This document shows, piece after piece, positions 31,523 through 32,815 of a stretch of 32,815 nt of DNA. The position numbers and the translations under genes were made by a program. This DNA is from an uncultured Erysipelotrichaceae bacterium (GTDB taxonomy: Bacteria; Bacillota_I; Bacilli_A; Erysipelotrichales; Erysipelotrichaceae), in assembly GCA_944326825.1 (NCBI GenBank), contig CALVFL010000006.1, forward strand, positions 1 through 32,815, written 5' to 3'. Under the pieces are notes generated by a model, which was not told the origin of the DNA, made no database searches, and was given only the letters and a program-made list of their open reading frames with translations. Numbering within the stretch: the first letter of the stretch is position 1; the number at the start of each line of letters is the position of its first letter.

Positions 31523-32623
31523 TTGGAATTATACGAGATCAAACAAGGTCTTTTGGAAGCCAAGAAGAAACTGGAAGCGCTGGGCGAATCATTAGATCTG
31601 AACAAGCTTAAAGAAGAATTGCACTCTAAAGAAGAACTCCAGACCAGAGAGGACTTTTGGAATGATCCCAAAGAAGCTCAAAAGATCATCAAAGAATATA
31701 ATACGGCTAAAGATCTTTATGATAAGTATTATGTAAACTATAATTCGATAAGTGATCTTCTAAGCAGCGTCGATGATTTGAATAAAGAATATGACGAAGA
31801 GATGTTCGCTTTGGTAAGTGAAGAATATCCAAATGTATTAAAAGCTTTTGAAGACTATGAGATCAAAGTCCTGCTGTCAAATGATTATGATCATTCCAAT
31901 GCAATATTAGAGATCCACCCTGGGGCTGGCGGTACTGAATCGCAGGACTGGGCGATGATGTTATATCGGATGTATCAGCGTTATGCTGCTAAAAACGGTT
32001 TCGGTTTTGAAGTCATGGATTATCAGGTTGGCGATGAAGCCGGCATGAAGTCGTGCAGTGTTTTGATCAAAGGCGATCTGGCCTATGGTTATCTTAAAGG
32101 AGAAAGCGGTGTCCATCGTTTGGTCAGGATCTCGCCATTTGATGCCTCAGGCAGAAGACATACCTCTTTTGCCAGTGTAGAGATCACACCGGAATTCAAC
32201 GATGAGATCGAGATCGAGATCGATGAAAAAGATTTAGAGATCGATACGATGCGCTCAAGCGGAGCCGGCGGCCAGCACATCAACAAGACAGACAGCGCTG
32301 TAAGAATGAAACATATCCCGACCGGCATCGTGGTCTTTTCCCAGACAGAAAGATCGCAGATCGCTAACAGGGAAAGATGTTTGAACACATTAAAAAGTAA
32401 ATTATATCAAAGGGCTATCCTAGAAAACGAAGCCAAGATGAAAGAACTCAAGGGCGAACAGAAATCTATCGAGTGGGGATCGCAGATCAGATCTTATATC
32501 TTCTGTCCATATACCCTTGTGAAAGATCATCGCACCGGCTATGAAGAAGGCAATGTGGATAAAGTCATGGATGGCGACATCAATGCCTTCTTGTTCAGTT
32601 ATCTAAAAAGTCAGATCAACTAA
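31523..32623 (+). CDS. prfB: Peptide chain release factor 2
   Basis: Releases nascent chains at UGA and UAA. The 366-aa protein has the SPF stop-codon recognition tripeptide at 204-206 and the catalytic GGQ at 249-251. The start is TTG 31523, with GAAGG 6 nt upstream inside the secA end. Many bacteria autoregulate prfB by a +1 frameshift at an in-frame UGA near codon 25. Here the region reads GESLDLNKL with no stop, so that control is absent. Its presence shows UGA is a stop codon in this organism. Confidence 0.97.
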   Translation: MELYEIKQGLLEAKKKLEALGESLDLNKLKEELHSKEELQTREDFWNDPKEAQKIIKEYNTAKDLYDKYYVNYNSISDLLSSVDDLNKEYDEEMFALVSEEYPNVLKAFEDYEIKVLLSNDYDHSNAILEIHPGAGGTESQDWAMMLYRMYQRYAAKNGFGFEVMDYQVGDEAGMKSCSVLIKGDLAYGYLKGESGVHRLVRISPFDASGRRHTSFASVEITPEFNDEIEIEIDEKDLEIDTMRSSGAGGQHINKTDSAVRMKHIPTGIVVFSQTERSQIANRERCLNTLKSKLYQRAILENEAKMKELKGEQKSIEWGSQIRSYIFCPYTLVKDHRTGYEEGNVDKVMDGDINAFLFSYLKSQIN

Positions 32624-32648
32624 GACATGTTTGAAGCATGTCTTTTTC
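32622..32648 (+). terminator. Terminator of secA-prfB
   Basis: AAGACATG (32622-32629) and CATGTCTT (32637-32644) form a perfect 8-bp stem followed by T's. It begins within the prfB TAA stop. Confidence 0.88.
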
Positions 32649-32650
32649 AT

Positions 32651-32676
32651 AAAAAAAGTGATGTTTTAAACATCAC
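32651..32676 (-). terminator. Minus-strand terminator-like hairpin
   Basis: GTGATGT and ACATCAC (about 32658-32676) form a stem that, read on the minus strand, is followed by seven T's (32657-32651). No minus-strand gene ends here within the window. A TATAAT on the minus strand (about 32690-32685) lies only about 10 nt upstream of the stem. Confidence 0.55.
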
Positions 32677-32815
32677 CCCAACACTTTGATTATACCCCAA
32701 ATAAAAATTAAAATATAGACTTATATTATCTTGTATATGAAGTTATTATATAGGTGTAAGAAAGGAACGGTTATATATAAATACCGTATTAGGTATAGAC
32801 CAATGGACAAAGATC

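Noticed and set aside
32690-32815. AT-rich right edge as an origin
   Set aside because: No DnaA-box cluster or repeated 13-mers; more likely the promoter region of the next gene.

Overview
This is a low-GC (high 30s percent by eye) bacterial chromosome segment. It is densely packed and almost wholly co-oriented: 31 intact protein genes, two on the minus strand, plus one SRP RNA. The gene set points to Bacillota: a Noc-type ParB paralogue beside Soj/Spo0J-type parA and parB, competence genes comFA/comFC, lipoprotein-type YidC, CIRCE-controlled groES-groEL, and the SRP RNA-tadA-dnaX-ebfC-recR block. UGA is used as a stop (for example fhs and dnaX end in TGA) and RF2 is present, which excludes UGA-Trp mollicutes. 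My best guess is the Erysipelotrichia or nearby Bacilli; this is inference from gene content, not a phylogeny.

Layout. 1-2230: serS behind a structured leader, two tandem parS sites, a HAD phosphatase and the SRP RNA. 2227-6924: tadA, dnaX, ebfC, recR, fhs. 6911-9266: three accessory genes packed between fhs and mnmG: a protein resembling the CARF/DUF1887 (Card1/Can2) nucleases, an EVE/PUA-like protein overlapping it by 4 bp, and a small Hpt-like protein. 9266-13691: mnmG, a ThyX-like protein without the ThyX signature, a TagO/WecA-type glycosyl-1-phosphate transferase, and an exported protein. 13755-16830: rsmG, noc, parA, parB. 16838-19846: a minus-strand Cof-type HAD, then rpmH, rnpA, yidC, jag/khpB. 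19938-20518: a broken XRE regulator and frameshifted debris. 20652-24536: a PnuC-like transporter with an extra N-terminal module, efp, an SDR reductase, and a minus-strand Met-gamma-lyase-type PLP protein. 24618-32623: groES-groEL, ispD, comFA, comFC, secA, prfB.

The origin-proximal block is rearranged. The rsmG-noc-parA-parB and rpmH-rnpA-yidC-jag groups are both present, but dnaA, an obvious oriC and mnmE are absent. The parS pair lies about 14 kb from parAB, next to serS.

Three general habits stand out. Several promoters have an extended -10 (TGn-TATAAT). Three genes (rsmG, ispD and the minus-strand HAD) have the -10 hexamer exactly 6 nt before the start codon, implying leaderless mRNAs. 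Terminator hairpins are often built from the stop codons themselves. GATC is also strikingly over-represented. The best candidate for an undescribed system is the CARF/DUF1887-like plus EVE-like pair at 6911-8940, which has no CRISPR array nearby.
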